Part shown: positions 34,894-44,125 of the stretch, piece after piece
Position numbering within the stretch: the first letter of the stretch is position 1
How the letters are laid out: each line of letters starts with the position of its first letter
Origin: JAWXBA01 sp048499805
Lineage (GTDB): Bacteria; Gemmatimonadota; Gemmatimonadetes; Gemmatimonadales; GWC2-71-9
Assembly: GCA_048499805.1 (NCBI GenBank)
Contig: JASNZF010000004.1
Span: forward strand, 434,001-498,000
Reading direction: 5' to 3'
Length of the DNA: 64,000 nucleotides
The notes under the pieces: model-generated
What the model saw: only the letters and a program-made list of their open reading frames with translations
Told to the model about the DNA's origin: nothing
The model's database searches: none
Position numbers and translations under genes: made by a program

Positions 34894-36735
34894 GTGCCAG
34901 ATCCCACACCAGTGGATTCACGCCCCGCACCACCCCGCCTCACCGCCGCCCGGCGACTTGGCCAGGCCCTCGTCGTGGTGCTCGCGGTTGCGACGGCCAC
35001 CGTCTGGGCGCAGGCGATCATCGTGTTCGCACGCCGGGAGCTGCTCGGCCAGTTCTCGTGGAACTTCTGGCTGCGCGACCAGTTCCTCCTGTCCACGATC
35101 GGCTATCTGCTCCTGTTCGCGATCGCCGGGCTGGTGCCGGTGGCGGCGCACCTCCTCGCGCCGCGGCGCCTTCCCTGGGCGGCGCTCCTCGGAACCATGA
35201 CGGCCCTGGGCGCCTTCAGTGTTCTCCTGCTCTTTGAGCAGGTTGCCCCACCGGCATGGCTGGTCGTCGCGATCGGGATCGGTGTCCAGGCCTACCGGAT
35301 GGCGTCGGCCGCGCCGGACCGCGCGCGTCGGATGGTCCGGCGGGTCGCAGTCCTGGGCCACCTGGCTGGTGCAGCCGTGGTGGTCGGCACCGGTTCGTTC
35401 CGGACCCTCGAAGCGCGCGCCAGCCTGGCCGCGCTGCCGGATGCGGCACCCGGGGCCCCGAACGTGCTCCTGCTGCTGCTGGATACGGTGCGGGCCGGGA
35501 GCATGAGTCTCTATGGTGCGCCCTGGCCCACCACCCCGGCACTTGACCGGCGCGCCCGCGATGGCGTGGTCTTCGGTGCCGCCTACAGCACGGCGCCATG
35601 GACCCTGCCATCACACGCCTCGATCTTCACCGGCCACTTCCCGAGCCAGACCGTGGCCGATTGGCAGTCGCCCCTCGACAACTCGGCGCCGACGCTGGCG
35701 GAGGTGTTCCAGGCGCGGGGGTATGCCACCGGCGGCTTCGTGGCCAACATCAACATTGGCGGCTACCGGAGCGGCCTGGGGCGCGGCTTCATCCGCTATG
35801 AGGATGCCCAGCTCTCGGTCCTCGAGGCGCTCCTCTCCACCACCATCCTGCAGTCCCAGTCGGCCCGGCGGGCGTTCCGGACCTGGGCCCGAACCCGGTG
35901 GATTCGCGGAACCGTGTCGGCGATCCTGCCTCTCGAGCTCCGGCCGATGTCGACCAATCCCGCCCACGATGATCTCTGGGCGGAGGAGATTGCCGACAAC
36001 TTCCTCGCCTGGCTTCCGTCGGTCGAGGGCCGCCCGTTCTTCGCCTTCCTGAACCTGTTCGACGCCCACGGCCCGATGCCGCCGCCACCGGCGTACCAGG
36101 CGATGTTCGACCCGGCCGAGAGCAGCCTGGGGCACTACGCCGGGGCGATTCGCTACATGGATGATGCGATCGAGGCGCTGCTGCGCGCCCTCGAGGCGGC
36201 CGGCCAGCTCGACCAGACGATCGTCGTGGTCACCTCGGATCATGGCGAGCAGTTTGGCGAACACGACCTGCGACTGCACGGCAATTCCCTCTATCGTCCG
36301 GTCTTGCACGTGCCCCTCGTGCTGCTCAATGCGCCGGGTGTCCCCGCTGGCCACCGCGTGGCCCGGCCGGTCTCGCTCCGCGACCTCCCTGCCACCCTGC
36401 TGGACCTGGCGTCGATCGGCGCGGAATTGCCGGGCGTGTCCCTGGCCCCGCTGCTCCGCGGTGACACCACCGGGTTCGAGGCGAGCCCGGTCCTCTCGGA
36501 ACTCAGCCGGGGCCTCCCGGAGCGCTCCCCGCCGCACATGATGGTGGACCGGAAGTCCCTCGTGACCGACACGAGCCACATCATCCGCACCTCCGCGGGG
36601 GCGCTTGAGGTGTTTGCCTATCCCGCCGACACCGCCGAAATGCAGGATCGCTCCTCGTTGGTGGAGGTGAGGGCCGCCGCCGAGGCGCAACTGGCGCAGG
36701 CGCTCCGGCGGGTGGGGATCGAGTGGCGGAAGTGA
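34894..36735 (+). CDS. Membrane-anchored sulfatase/phosphotransferase-superfamily enzyme (copy 3, Thr nucleophile)
   Basis: I choose GTG 34894 (613 residues); an ATG at 34810 would add 28 low-quality residues. Four to five N-terminal membrane helices, then 'NVLLLLLDTVRAGSMSLYGA', 'APWTLPSHASIFTGHF' with Thr237 in the nucleophile slot, and 'VVTSDHGEQFGEHDLRLHG'. The third residue of the 'VRAD' motif is changed to Gly. Copies 1 and 3 share 'RYEDAQ'/'RYEDLQ' and 'HGNSLYR'-like stretches, so they are close relatives. Confidence 0.8.
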   Translation: MPDPTPVDSRPAPPRLTAARRLGQALVVVLAVATATVWAQAIIVFARRELLGQFSWNFWLRDQFLLSTIGYLLLFAIAGLVPVAAHLLAPRRLPWAALLGTMTALGAFSVLLLFEQVAPPAWLVVAIGIGVQAYRMASAAPDRARRMVRRVAVLGHLAGAAVVVGTGSFRTLEARASLAALPDAAPGAPNVLLLLLDTVRAGSMSLYGAPWPTTPALDRRARDGVVFGAAYSTAPWTLPSHASIFTGHFPSQTVADWQSPLDNSAPTLAEVFQARGYATGGFVANINIGGYRSGLGRGFIRYEDAQLSVLEALLSTTILQSQSARRAFRTWARTRWIRGTVSAILPLELRPMSTNPAHDDLWAEEIADNFLAWLPSVEGRPFFAFLNLFDAHGPMPPPPAYQAMFDPAESSLGHYAGAIRYMDDAIEALLRALEAAGQLDQTIVVVTSDHGEQFGEHDLRLHGNSLYRPVLHVPLVLLNAPGVPAGHRVARPVSLRDLPATLLDLASIGAELPGVSLAPLLRGDTTGFEASPVLSELSRGLPERSPPHMMVDRKSLVTDTSHIIRTSAGALEVFAYPADTAEMQDRSSLVEVRAAAEAQLAQALRRVGIEWRK

Positions 36736-36765
36736 CCCACGGGTCGCGGGCAGCACGGCGGGGCG

Positions 36766-37224
36766 ATGCAGATCTGGATTGACGCCGACGCCGCCCCGCG
36801 CGACGTGAAGGACCTCGTGTTTCGCGCCGCCAAGCGGCTCCAGGTGCCGGCGATCCTGGTGGCCAACCAGCGGTTGCAGCCCCCGCCGGGCAATCCGATG
36901 GTCTCGGCGGTCTGGGTGGACGGCGGGCCCGACGTCGCCGACCAGCACATCGCCGCCGAGGCGCAGGCGGGAGACTTGGTCGTGACTCAGGACATTCCGC
37001 TGGCCGCGCTGTTGGTACCCAAGGGGGTGGCGGTCCTCGATCCGCGCGGGGATGAGCACACGGCGGAGACCATCCGGGAGCGGCTCTCGATCCGCGACTT
37101 CATGGAGCAGGCGCGGACGGCGGGGGTGGTGACCGGTGGCCCGCCCCCGTTCGATGCGCGCGCCAAGCAGGCGTTCGCCGCGGCGCTGGACCGGGTGCTG
37201 ACCCGCCTGCTCCGGCCGCGCTGA
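36766..37224 (+). CDS. YaiI/YqxD family (DUF188) protein
   Basis: 152 residues, normal for the family. 'MQIWIDADAAPRDVKDLVFR' at the start, 'VVTQDIPLAALLV' and 'VLDPRGDEHTAETIRERLSI' are the conserved blocks. The Asp-rich first motif suggests a PIN-like nuclease fold. The cellular role is unknown. Confidence 0.92.
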   Translation: MQIWIDADAAPRDVKDLVFRAAKRLQVPAILVANQRLQPPPGNPMVSAVWVDGGPDVADQHIAAEAQAGDLVVTQDIPLAALLVPKGVAVLDPRGDEHTAETIRERLSIRDFMEQARTAGVVTGGPPPFDARAKQAFAAALDRVLTRLLRPR

Positions 37225-37413
37225 CCTCGGGGGGGAAGACCCGGGGGCAGCGGTGCGATCCTCCGGCGGGATCCCGACTTCAGGTCTGCCCTTCAGGAGC
37301 GCCCAGGGCACTCGGCGGGCCGGACTCGCGGACTTCCCGATTCCGCGATACAATCTCCAGGCGCTGTCCTGCCGCTGGATCCCGGGCCGATCCGCCCCCC
37401 TCCTGGAGGTACC

Positions 37414-37848
37414 ATGACCGACGCCGCCCCGGCCGTCCCCAAGCATCTCTGGATTGTTGGTGTCCTCTCCCTGCTCTGGAACGCCGTCGGGGCCTGGGAC
37501 TATCTCATGACCCAGACCCAGAACGCCGCGTACATGGGGTCCTTCACCCAGCCCCAGCTGGACTTCTTCTATGGCCTGCCGACCTGGGTGGTGGCACTCT
37601 GGGCCACCGCGGTCTGGGGCGGTGTGGTGGGCTCGCTGCTGCTGCTGGCCCGGAAGCGGGTGGCGACCACGGTCTTCCTCGTGTCGCTGGTGTGCGCGGT
37701 GCTGGTGGGCATCCAGAACTTCGCGCTGTCCAACGGGCTCGAGGTGATGGGCAGCGGGGGCGCCGCGTTCAGCGCCGTGATCGTGGTGGTCGCGTTCCTG
37801 CTGTGGCGCTATGCGGAGAAGGTCCAGCGGCTCGGCGTGCTGCGCTGA
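37414..37848 (+). CDS. Four-helix membrane protein, function unknown
   Basis: 144 residues with hydrophobic segments near 12-30, 57-78, 84-104 and 112-135. The N-terminal 'LWNAVGAWDYLMTQTQNAAY' is a recurring motif in small bacterial membrane proteins of this size. The ATG is preceded by GGAGG (37403-37407). A TACAAT -10-like box lies at 37349, without a clear -35. Confidence 0.7.
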   Translation: MTDAAPAVPKHLWIVGVLSLLWNAVGAWDYLMTQTQNAAYMGSFTQPQLDFFYGLPTWVVALWATAVWGGVVGSLLLLARKRVATTVFLVSLVCAVLVGIQNFALSNGLEVMGSGGAAFSAVIVVVAFLLWRYAEKVQRLGVLR

Positions 37849-37868
37849 GCCCTGGGGGCCGGCACGGC

Positions 37869-37894
37869 GGTCCCGCCCCGCCCTGGGCGGGACC
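37869..37894. terminator. GC-rich hairpin after the 37414 gene
   Basis: Perfect 10-base stem GGTCCCGCCC / GGGCGGGACC with a 6-base loop, 20 bases after the stop codon. There is no T tract, but it separates this gene from the efflux operon. Confidence 0.5.
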
Positions 37895-37907
37895 ACCCGG
37901 CATCCGC

Positions 37908-37937
37908 TTGTATGATGCGGCGAGCGTGGAGTATGAT
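37908..37937 (+). promoter_or_regulatory. Promoter of the RND efflux operon, apparently leaderless
   Basis: TTGTAT (37908-37913), an 18-base spacer, TATGAT (37932-37937; 5 of 6 to consensus). The ATG of the tolC-family gene starts 5 bases after the -10 box, so initiation would fall on or next to the start codon. No ribosome site is visible. Confidence 0.45.
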
Positions 37938-37942
37938 TGATC

Positions 37943-39118
37943 ATGCTGGCATTCGCAGCACTCATCATCCTCCAAGCCCCCGACACGTTGACGCTTGAGC
38001 GCGCCCTTGAGCGCGCCCGGTCCACCCGGCCACAGCTGCAGGCCGCCCAGGCCCTCACCGCCGGGGCTCGCGCCCAGCTGGGCATCGCCGGTACGGTGCC
38101 CAACCCCACACTCACCTTCAAGCACTCCGAGACCTCGCCGACTGAGGAGGCGTCGCTCAGCCAGCCGCTCGACTGGCTGCTGAGCCGCGGCGCGAGTCGC
38201 GCCGCAGCCCGCGCCGGCGTGCGCGGCGCCGAGGCCGACTCGGCCCTGGTCGCTGCCAGGGTGGGCCACGAGGTCCGAGTCGCGTTCCATGCCGCGCTGG
38301 CGGCCCTTGAGTTGGAGCACCTGGCGGCTGCGCAGGCAGCAACGACCGACTCGCTGGCCCGCTTTGCCGCCGAACGCGTACGGGCCGGGGATATCTCCGT
38401 GCTGGAGCGGGAGCAGATGGAGGTCGAGGCTGGTCGGGTGCGTCAAATCCATAGCCGCGCCGAGGAGGCCAGGGTCGTGGCCATGGTCGCGCTGCGCCGG
38501 GCACTGGGTGGGAGTGAGGCGCTCGGGGTGCCAGTCGGACGGCTCGACCGCGACCTCGACACTCCCTGGGCCGCTGGCGCTGCAGGCCTTGACCCGCCAG
38601 TGCTCCGCCGGGCCCTGGCCGACTCCGCCGCCGGGGACGCGCTGGCCCATGCCGCGACCCTGCGGCGCGTGCCACTGCCGAGCCTCATGCTGGGGCGGGA
38701 GTGGGATGCCAACGGGCCGTTCGCCAATGGCTCGCGGGCGGTGATTGGCTTCTCCATTCCCGTGCCGCTCTGGAACATCGGAACCGGCCCCGCGTCGCTG
38801 GCGCGGGCTCGCGCCGATCAGGCAGCGGCCAACCTGGCGGAGACACGGCTGGACCTGGGCCGGCAGGTGGCCGAGGCCGAGGCGCGACTGGCCGCCGCCA
38901 GGCAGCGCGCGGTCTTCAGTCGGGATTCGCTCGTGCCCCGGGCCCGGCGGATACGCGACGGGGCCGTCCGCCTCTACCGCGCGGGCCAGACCGGCCTGCT
39001 GCCGCTGTTCGACGCGCTGCGTGCCGAGCGGGAGGTGGCGGCGGGGCATGTGGACGACTTGCTGTCGTGGCAGCGCGCGCTGGCAGACTGGCTGTTCCTG
39101 CTGGGGAGATCCGAATGA
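37943..39118 (+). CDS. TolC/CusC-family outer-membrane efflux channel
   Basis: ATG 37943 gives 391 residues; a TTG two codons earlier is in frame. The two-fold helical repeat of outer-membrane efflux proteins is visible: 'TLERALERARSTRPQLQAAQ' with 'GTVPNPTLTF' early, and 'PVPLWNIGTGPASLARARAD' with 'RLYRAGQTGLLPLFDALRAE' late. The signal peptide is short. It is a bit shorter than typical TolC (about 430-470). First gene of the pump operon. Confidence 0.85.
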   Translation: MLAFAALIILQAPDTLTLERALERARSTRPQLQAAQALTAGARAQLGIAGTVPNPTLTFKHSETSPTEEASLSQPLDWLLSRGASRAAARAGVRGAEADSALVAARVGHEVRVAFHAALAALELEHLAAAQAATTDSLARFAAERVRAGDISVLEREQMEVEAGRVRQIHSRAEEARVVAMVALRRALGGSEALGVPVGRLDRDLDTPWAAGAAGLDPPVLRRALADSAAGDALAHAATLRRVPLPSLMLGREWDANGPFANGSRAVIGFSIPVPLWNIGTGPASLARARADQAAANLAETRLDLGRQVAEAEARLAAARQRAVFSRDSLVPRARRIRDGAVRLYRAGQTGLLPLFDALRAEREVAAGHVDDLLSWQRALADWLFLLGRSE

Positions 39119-40278
39119 TCCGCTTCCGTGCAGTGTCCGCGCTCCTGGCGGCGACCCTCGCCGCGTGTGGCGACGCCCCCCCACCGGCCACGCCCGTGGC
39201 GGCCGCCAAGATCGCCAATCCGGTCACCGAGGCCAGCCTGACCAGCGTGACCCTGACCGCGGACGCGGAACAGCGCCTGGGCCTCGAGGTGGCCCCGATC
39301 GAAAGCCGGGAACTTCCGGACACCCGTCAGCTGAGTGGGGTGGTCGTGACCCCGCCGGGCGGGACCTTCGCACTCACCGCCCCCGTCGCCGGCACGATCC
39401 TGGAGCCCGAGGCCGGTGGGATACCCGCCCCCGGCACCACCGTCCGGCGCGACCAGCCGCTGCTGCGCCTGGTCCCACTTCCCGCTGGCACCGACCTGGC
39501 CCGAGGCGACGAGGACCTGGCGCTGGCCGAGGTGCAGGCACGGCAGGCCGAACTCGAGGCCACCCGCATCGAGGCGTTGGCACGCGACAGCCTGGTGTCC
39601 CGCCGCGAACTCGAGCGGGCACAGGGCGAGCGCGAGGCGGCCCGCGCCATCCTCCAGGCGGCCCGGGCCCGGGCCGATCGGCTCCGCACCGGTGCCAGCG
39701 CCAGTCCCGGGCTCAGTGCCCTGACCATCGCCGCGCCCGATGGTGGGGTCGTCGTGGACCTGCACGTGTCGGGCGGCCAGGTGGTGGCGGCCGGCACGCC
39801 GCTGATGTCGGTGGCGCAGATGGACCAGCTCTGGGTCCAGGTGGCGGTCTATTCGGGCGACCTGCCCCGCCTCGCCGCCCAGGGTCGCGCCGTGGTGGCG
39901 GGCGACCCGCCTCGCGGTGCCCGCCGAGTGACGGCGCCCCCCACCGCCGACGCCCTCTCCGCCTCCGCCGACGTGTTCTACCAGCTGGATCGGTCCGCGG
40001 GACTGCGCCCGGGACAGCGGGTGGACATCACCGTACCGCTCACCGGCTCCGGCCAGCCGCGCCTGTCCGTTCCGCTGGGGGCCATCGTGTATGACCAGCA
40101 CGGGGGCAGCTGGGTCTACGCGCGAACCGGGGAGCATCAGTATGCCCGCCGCCGGGTCTCGATCGAGGGATTCGCCGATGGCTGGGCCATCCTCGCCCAG
40201 GGGCCGGCCGTTGGTACTCCCGTCGTCATCACCGGCGCGGCGGAACTCCTCGGCACTGAATTCGGCGCCGGGAAGTAG
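39115..40278 (+). CDS. RND efflux periplasmic adaptor (CusB/CzcB-like) lipoprotein
   Basis: 387 residues from ATG 39115 (4-base overlap). The leader ends 'LLAATLAACGDAP', a lipobox. The domains are in usual order: barrel-sandwich ('TFALTAPVAGTILEPEAGG'), helical hairpin ('ARQAELEATRIEALARDSLV', 'SRRELERAQGEREAARAIL'), lipoyl return ('LTIAAPDGGVVVDLHVSGGQ'), beta-barrel and membrane-proximal parts. There is no Met- or His-rich metal-binding N-terminus, so the substrate metal is not evident. Confidence 0.88.
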   Translation: MIRFRAVSALLAATLAACGDAPPPATPVAAAKIANPVTEASLTSVTLTADAEQRLGLEVAPIESRELPDTRQLSGVVVTPPGGTFALTAPVAGTILEPEAGGIPAPGTTVRRDQPLLRLVPLPAGTDLARGDEDLALAEVQARQAELEATRIEALARDSLVSRRELERAQGEREAARAILQAARARADRLRTGASASPGLSALTIAAPDGGVVVDLHVSGGQVVAAGTPLMSVAQMDQLWVQVAVYSGDLPRLAAQGRAVVAGDPPRGARRVTAPPTADALSASADVFYQLDRSAGLRPGQRVDITVPLTGSGQPRLSVPLGAIVYDQHGGSWVYARTGEHQYARRRVSIEGFADGWAILAQGPAVGTPVVITGAAELLGTEFGAGK

Positions 40279-40283
40279 CCCCC

Positions 40284-43200
40284 ATGCGCGCCCTGATAGC
40301 CCTCGCGCTCCGCCTGCGCGTCGCGGTGGCCGCCCTCACCATCGTCTTTGCGGCGGTGGCGGCGGTGGTGGTGAGCCGGGCGCCATTCGACGTCTTCCCC
40401 GAGTTTGCGCCACCCCTGGTGGAGATCCAGACAGAGGCACCGGGGCTCTCCACCGAGGAGGTGGAGCGGCTCATCACCGTGCCGCTCGAGTATGGCCTCA
40501 CCGGCACCGCGTTCGTCACCACCATCCGCTCCAAGAGCGTGCTGGGCCTGTCCAGCGTGGTGCTGCTGTTCGAGACCGGGACCGACATCCTCCAGGCCCG
40601 CCAGCTGGTGCAGGAGCGGCTGGCACGGATCGCCGCCACCCTGCCCCCGGTGGCGCATCCCCCGGTGCTCCTCTCGCCGCTCTCCTCCACCAGCCGCGTC
40701 CTCAAGATCGGGCTCACCTCACCCACCCTGTCCCAGACCGAGCTGACCACCCTGGCCCGGTGGACGATCCGTCCCCGGCTGATCGCGGTGCCTGGGGTGG
40801 CCAACGTTGCCATCTGGGGACAGCGCGACAAACAGTACCAGGTGATGGTGGACCCCGACCGGCTCCGGGTGCACGAGGTCTCCCTCGGCGAGGTGGTCCG
40901 CGCCGCCGGCGATGCGGTGCAGCTGGGCGCTGGCGGGTTCGTGGACCTGCCCAACCAGCGGCTGCCGGTGTCACAGCCCCCGACGGTCACCGGGGTGGAC
41001 CAGCTCGCCGTGGCCCCGGTGGCGATTCGCCACGGGATCCCGGTCCAGGTCGGCGCGGTGGCCGACGTGGTGATTGGCAACCCGCCGGCCATCGGCGATG
41101 CGGTCATCAATGACGGCCCCGGCTTGCTCCTGATCGTCGAGAAGCAGCCCTGGGGCAACACCCTCACCATCACCCGCGGGGTCGAGGCGGCGCTCGAGGG
41201 GCTCGCCCCCGCGCTCGGTGACGTCGCCGTGGACGCCGCCATCTTCCGGCCGGCCACCTTCATCGAGCACTCGATCCAGAACCTCAACAAGGCACTGTTG
41301 ATCGGCTGCCTGCTGGTGGTGCTGGTGCTGGCGGTGTTCCTCCAGGACTGGCGGACCGCGCTGATCAGCCTGACCGCCATCCCCCTCTCGCTGCTGGCGG
41401 GAGCGCTGGTCATGCGCTACCGCGGCGGCACCCTCGACACGATGGTGCTGGCCGGCCTGGTGATTGCGCTCGGCGAGGTGGTGGACGACGCCATCATCGA
41501 CGTCGAGAACATCCTCCGCCGGCTGCGGCTGAACCGGGCACTAGCCAATCCCCTGCCGGCCTTCAGGGTGGTGCTCGAGGCCTCGCTCGAGGTCCGCAGT
41601 GCGGTGGTCTACGCCAGCATGATCGTGGTGCTGGTGTTCCTGCCGGTCTTCTTCCTCGGAGGCCTGGCGGGGACCTTCTTCCGGCCGCTGGCCATGGCCT
41701 ACGTGGCGGCCATCGTGGCCTCGCTGTTCGTGGCCCTGGTGGTCACCCCGGCGCTCTCCCTGCTGCTGCTGCGCCATGCCACCGGGCTGGAGCACCAGAC
41801 CCCGCTGGCCCGCTGGCTCGGCGACCGGTACATGCGGGTGCTGCCTCGGCTGGTGGCCGCGCCGCGCCGGGTCCTGCTGGGGCTGGCGGGGGCGTTCCTG
41901 GCCGGGATCCTGGTGCTGCCGTTCCTGGGCGAGGAGTTCCTGCCGCACTTCCGCGAGTATGACTTCCTGATGCACTTCGTGGAGAAACCCGGCACCTCGC
42001 TCGAGGCGATGACCCGGCTCACGGTGCGCGCCAGCCGGGAACTGCGCGCCATTCCGGGCGTGCGCAATTTCGGCGCGCACATCGGCCGCGCCGAGGTTGC
42101 CGACGAGGTGGTCGGACCGAACTTCACCGAGCTCTGGATCAGCATCGATCCGGAGGCGGACTACGACCAGACCCTGGGAGCGGTGCAGGCCGCGGTGGAC
42201 GGGTACCCCGGCCTCTACCGCGACGTGCTCACCTACCTGCGGGAGCGGATCAAGGAGGTCCTCACCGGGGCCAGCGCCTCGCTGGTGGTGCGCCTCTACG
42301 GCCCCGACCTGGAGGTGCTGCGCAGCAAGGCCGCCGAGGTGGCGGCCGCGGTGAAGGACGTCCCGGGGCTGATCGACCTCAAGGTGCAGGCGCAGGTCCT
42401 GGTGCCGCAGGTGGAGGTGCGCGTGCGCGACATTGCCGCGGCGCGGCTGGGCCTCACGGCCGGCGAGGTGCGGCGGCAGGTGGCGACCCTGGTCAAGGGC
42501 ACCACGGTGGGCCAGGTGTACGAGGGGGAGCGGGCGTTTGACGTGGTGGTCTGGGGCGCCCCGGAGATCCGTGGCGACCCGGCCGCCATCCAGCGTCTGG
42601 CAATCCAGCTGCCCTCCGGCGGGACGGTCCCCCTCGACCAGGTCGCCGAGGTGCGGGTCACCCCCGCCCTCAACGAGATCACCCGCGAGCACGCCTCGCG
42701 CAAGCTGGACATCACCGCCAACGTGTCGGGCCGCGACCTGGGCAGCGTGGCACGCGACATGGAGGCCGCCGTCGGCGCGGTCAGCTTCCCGGTGGGGTAT
42801 CACCCGGAGTTCCTGGGGGAGTACGCCGCGCAGCGGGCCGCGAGCCGGCAGATCCTGGCCCTGGCGGGGCTGGCCCTGCTCGGCATCCTGATCATCCTCT
42901 ACAGCGATTTCGACAGCGTGCGCACCACCGCCCTGCTGATGCTGACACTTCCGTTCGCGCTCATCGGCGGAGTCATGGCGGTGCTGGCCGGCGGCGGGAT
43001 CATGTCCCTCGGCGCGCTGGTGGGGCTGGTCACGGTGCTCGGCATCGCCGCCCGGAACGGGATCATGCTGGTGAGCCACTACCGGCACCTGGAGGAGCAG
43101 GAGGGCGTGCCGTTCGGGGTGGAGCTCGTGCTGCGCGGGGCCCGGGAACGGCTCACCCCGATCCTGATGACCGCGCTCGTCACGGCGCTCGCACTGCTTC

Positions 43201-43364
43201 CGCTCGCCCTGTTTGGCGAGAAGCCGGGCCAGGAGATCGAGCACCCGATGGCCCAGGTCATCCTGGGTGGGCTGGTCTCGAGCACCATTCTCAACCTCTT
43301 CTGCCTGCCGACCCTCTACCTGAGGTTTGCGAAGCGGCCGGTTGCAGGCACCGGGGGGAGCTAA
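40284..43364 (+). CDS. RND inner-membrane pump, heavy-metal efflux (CusA/CzcA-like) type
   Basis: 1026 residues, the standard RND size, with twelve membrane helices and two large periplasmic loops. 'FPEFAPPLVEIQTEAPGLST' and 'EEVERLITVPLEYGL' near the start are typical of the heavy-metal branch. The proton-relay helix has 'GEVVDDAIIDVENI' (around residue 396). The C-terminal half repeats the fold ('GIAARNGIMLVSHYRHLEEQ'). It probably exports a divalent or monovalent metal, or another cation, through the TolC protein encoded upstream. No metal sensor gene is adjacent. Confidence 0.88.
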   Translation: MRALIALALRLRVAVAALTIVFAAVAAVVVSRAPFDVFPEFAPPLVEIQTEAPGLSTEEVERLITVPLEYGLTGTAFVTTIRSKSVLGLSSVVLLFETGTDILQARQLVQERLARIAATLPPVAHPPVLLSPLSSTSRVLKIGLTSPTLSQTELTTLARWTIRPRLIAVPGVANVAIWGQRDKQYQVMVDPDRLRVHEVSLGEVVRAAGDAVQLGAGGFVDLPNQRLPVSQPPTVTGVDQLAVAPVAIRHGIPVQVGAVADVVIGNPPAIGDAVINDGPGLLLIVEKQPWGNTLTITRGVEAALEGLAPALGDVAVDAAIFRPATFIEHSIQNLNKALLIGCLLVVLVLAVFLQDWRTALISLTAIPLSLLAGALVMRYRGGTLDTMVLAGLVIALGEVVDDAIIDVENILRRLRLNRALANPLPAFRVVLEASLEVRSAVVYASMIVVLVFLPVFFLGGLAGTFFRPLAMAYVAAIVASLFVALVVTPALSLLLLRHATGLEHQTPLARWLGDRYMRVLPRLVAAPRRVLLGLAGAFLAGILVLPFLGEEFLPHFREYDFLMHFVEKPGTSLEAMTRLTVRASRELRAIPGVRNFGAHIGRAEVADEVVGPNFTELWISIDPEADYDQTLGAVQAAVDGYPGLYRDVLTYLRERIKEVLTGASASLVVRLYGPDLEVLRSKAAEVAAAVKDVPGLIDLKVQAQVLVPQVEVRVRDIAAARLGLTAGEVRRQVATLVKGTTVGQVYEGERAFDVVVWGAPEIRGDPAAIQRLAIQLPSGGTVPLDQVAEVRVTPALNEITREHASRKLDITANVSGRDLGSVARDMEAAVGAVSFPVGYHPEFLGEYAAQRAASRQILALAGLALLGILIILYSDFDSVRTTALLMLTLPFALIGGVMAVLAGGGIMSLGALVGLVTVLGIAARNGIMLVSHYRHLEEQEGVPFGVELVLRGARERLTPILMTALVTALALLPLALFGEKPGQEIEHPMAQVILGGLVSSTILNLFCLPTLYLRFAKRPVAGTGGS

Positions 43365-43437
43365 CACCGGCCCCGTCGCGGCGTCCATCGCGTATCGGGG
43401 CTCCACCGCCCGCTCACCATCGCCAGGAGAATCACCG

Positions 43438-43974
43438 ATGCGCGCCGCCACCCGCCTGCTGCCGTTGACCCTGCTCCTGGTCCTCGCCCTGCCCGAGATC
43501 GCCCCCGCCCAGGCCCCCATCGTGGTCCGCGCCCTGGTCGGTCGCACCGGCCGGGTCCTGGCCGACACCATGGGGGCCACCTTCGAGGTGCCCGCCGCCG
43601 CCGCCCGCGCCTTTGCCGCGATGGACAGCGTCTTCGGCGACCTCAAGGTGCCCACGGGGGTTCGCGATCCCGCCGTGCTCCAGGTCGGCAACCTGGAGTA
43701 CGTCAAGCGCGGTAGCTTTGCCGGCCGCCGGATGTCGGCCTGGCTGGACTGCGGCAGCAACATGAGCGGCCCCCGGGCCGACAACTACCGGATCGAGCTG
43801 GGGATGGTGGCGTTCATCACGGCGGTGGGGCGCGAGTCCTCGATCATGCGGATGGCGGTGATCGGCACCGCACTCGACGTGGGCGAGGCCGCCCGGCCCA
43901 CGATCCCGTGCTACACCACCGGCGCACTGGAGCGCCGGATGCACGAGCTGCTGCTCAAGAAGCTGGAGGGGTAG
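43438..43974 (+). CDS. Exported protein of unknown function
   Basis: ATG 43438 gives 178 residues with a signal peptide ('LLPLTLLLVLALPEIAPAQ'). The mature part has two Cys ('WLDCGSNMSG' and 'TIPCYTTGALE') that could form a disulfide, and a helical C-terminus. No known domain recognised. It lies 73 bases after the RND pump gene, on the same strand. Confidence 0.65.
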   Translation: MRAATRLLPLTLLLVLALPEIAPAQAPIVVRALVGRTGRVLADTMGATFEVPAAAARAFAAMDSVFGDLKVPTGVRDPAVLQVGNLEYVKRGSFAGRRMSAWLDCGSNMSGPRADNYRIELGMVAFITAVGRESSIMRMAVIGTALDVGEAARPTIPCYTTGALERRMHELLLKKLEG

Positions 43975-44090
43975 GGTGCCGGCGCCTGGCGTGGGGCCAG
44001 CACCGACCCACCGGGCCCCGACCCCACCCTCCACACCCTGAGCACTTCCTCATGCAATCGTCAGGCCGTGGCTTGGTTTGCCGGCGGTGA

Positions 44091-44119
44091 TTGCGCATGG
44101 TCTCGGCGGCCCGTATCGT
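44091..44119 (+). promoter_or_regulatory. Candidate leaderless promoter before the DUF2892-like gene
   Basis: TTGCGC (44091-44096), exactly 17 bases, TATCGT (44114-44119), then 6 bases to the ATG at 44126. The -35 box is weak. The spacing to the start codon is like the sites at 37932 and 46017. Confidence 0.35.
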
Positions 44120-44125
44120 AGGGCC

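Noticed and set aside
41541..43784. Long minus-strand open frame opposite the RND pump
   Set aside because: Low-complexity composition and no motifs; a shadow of the RND gene.
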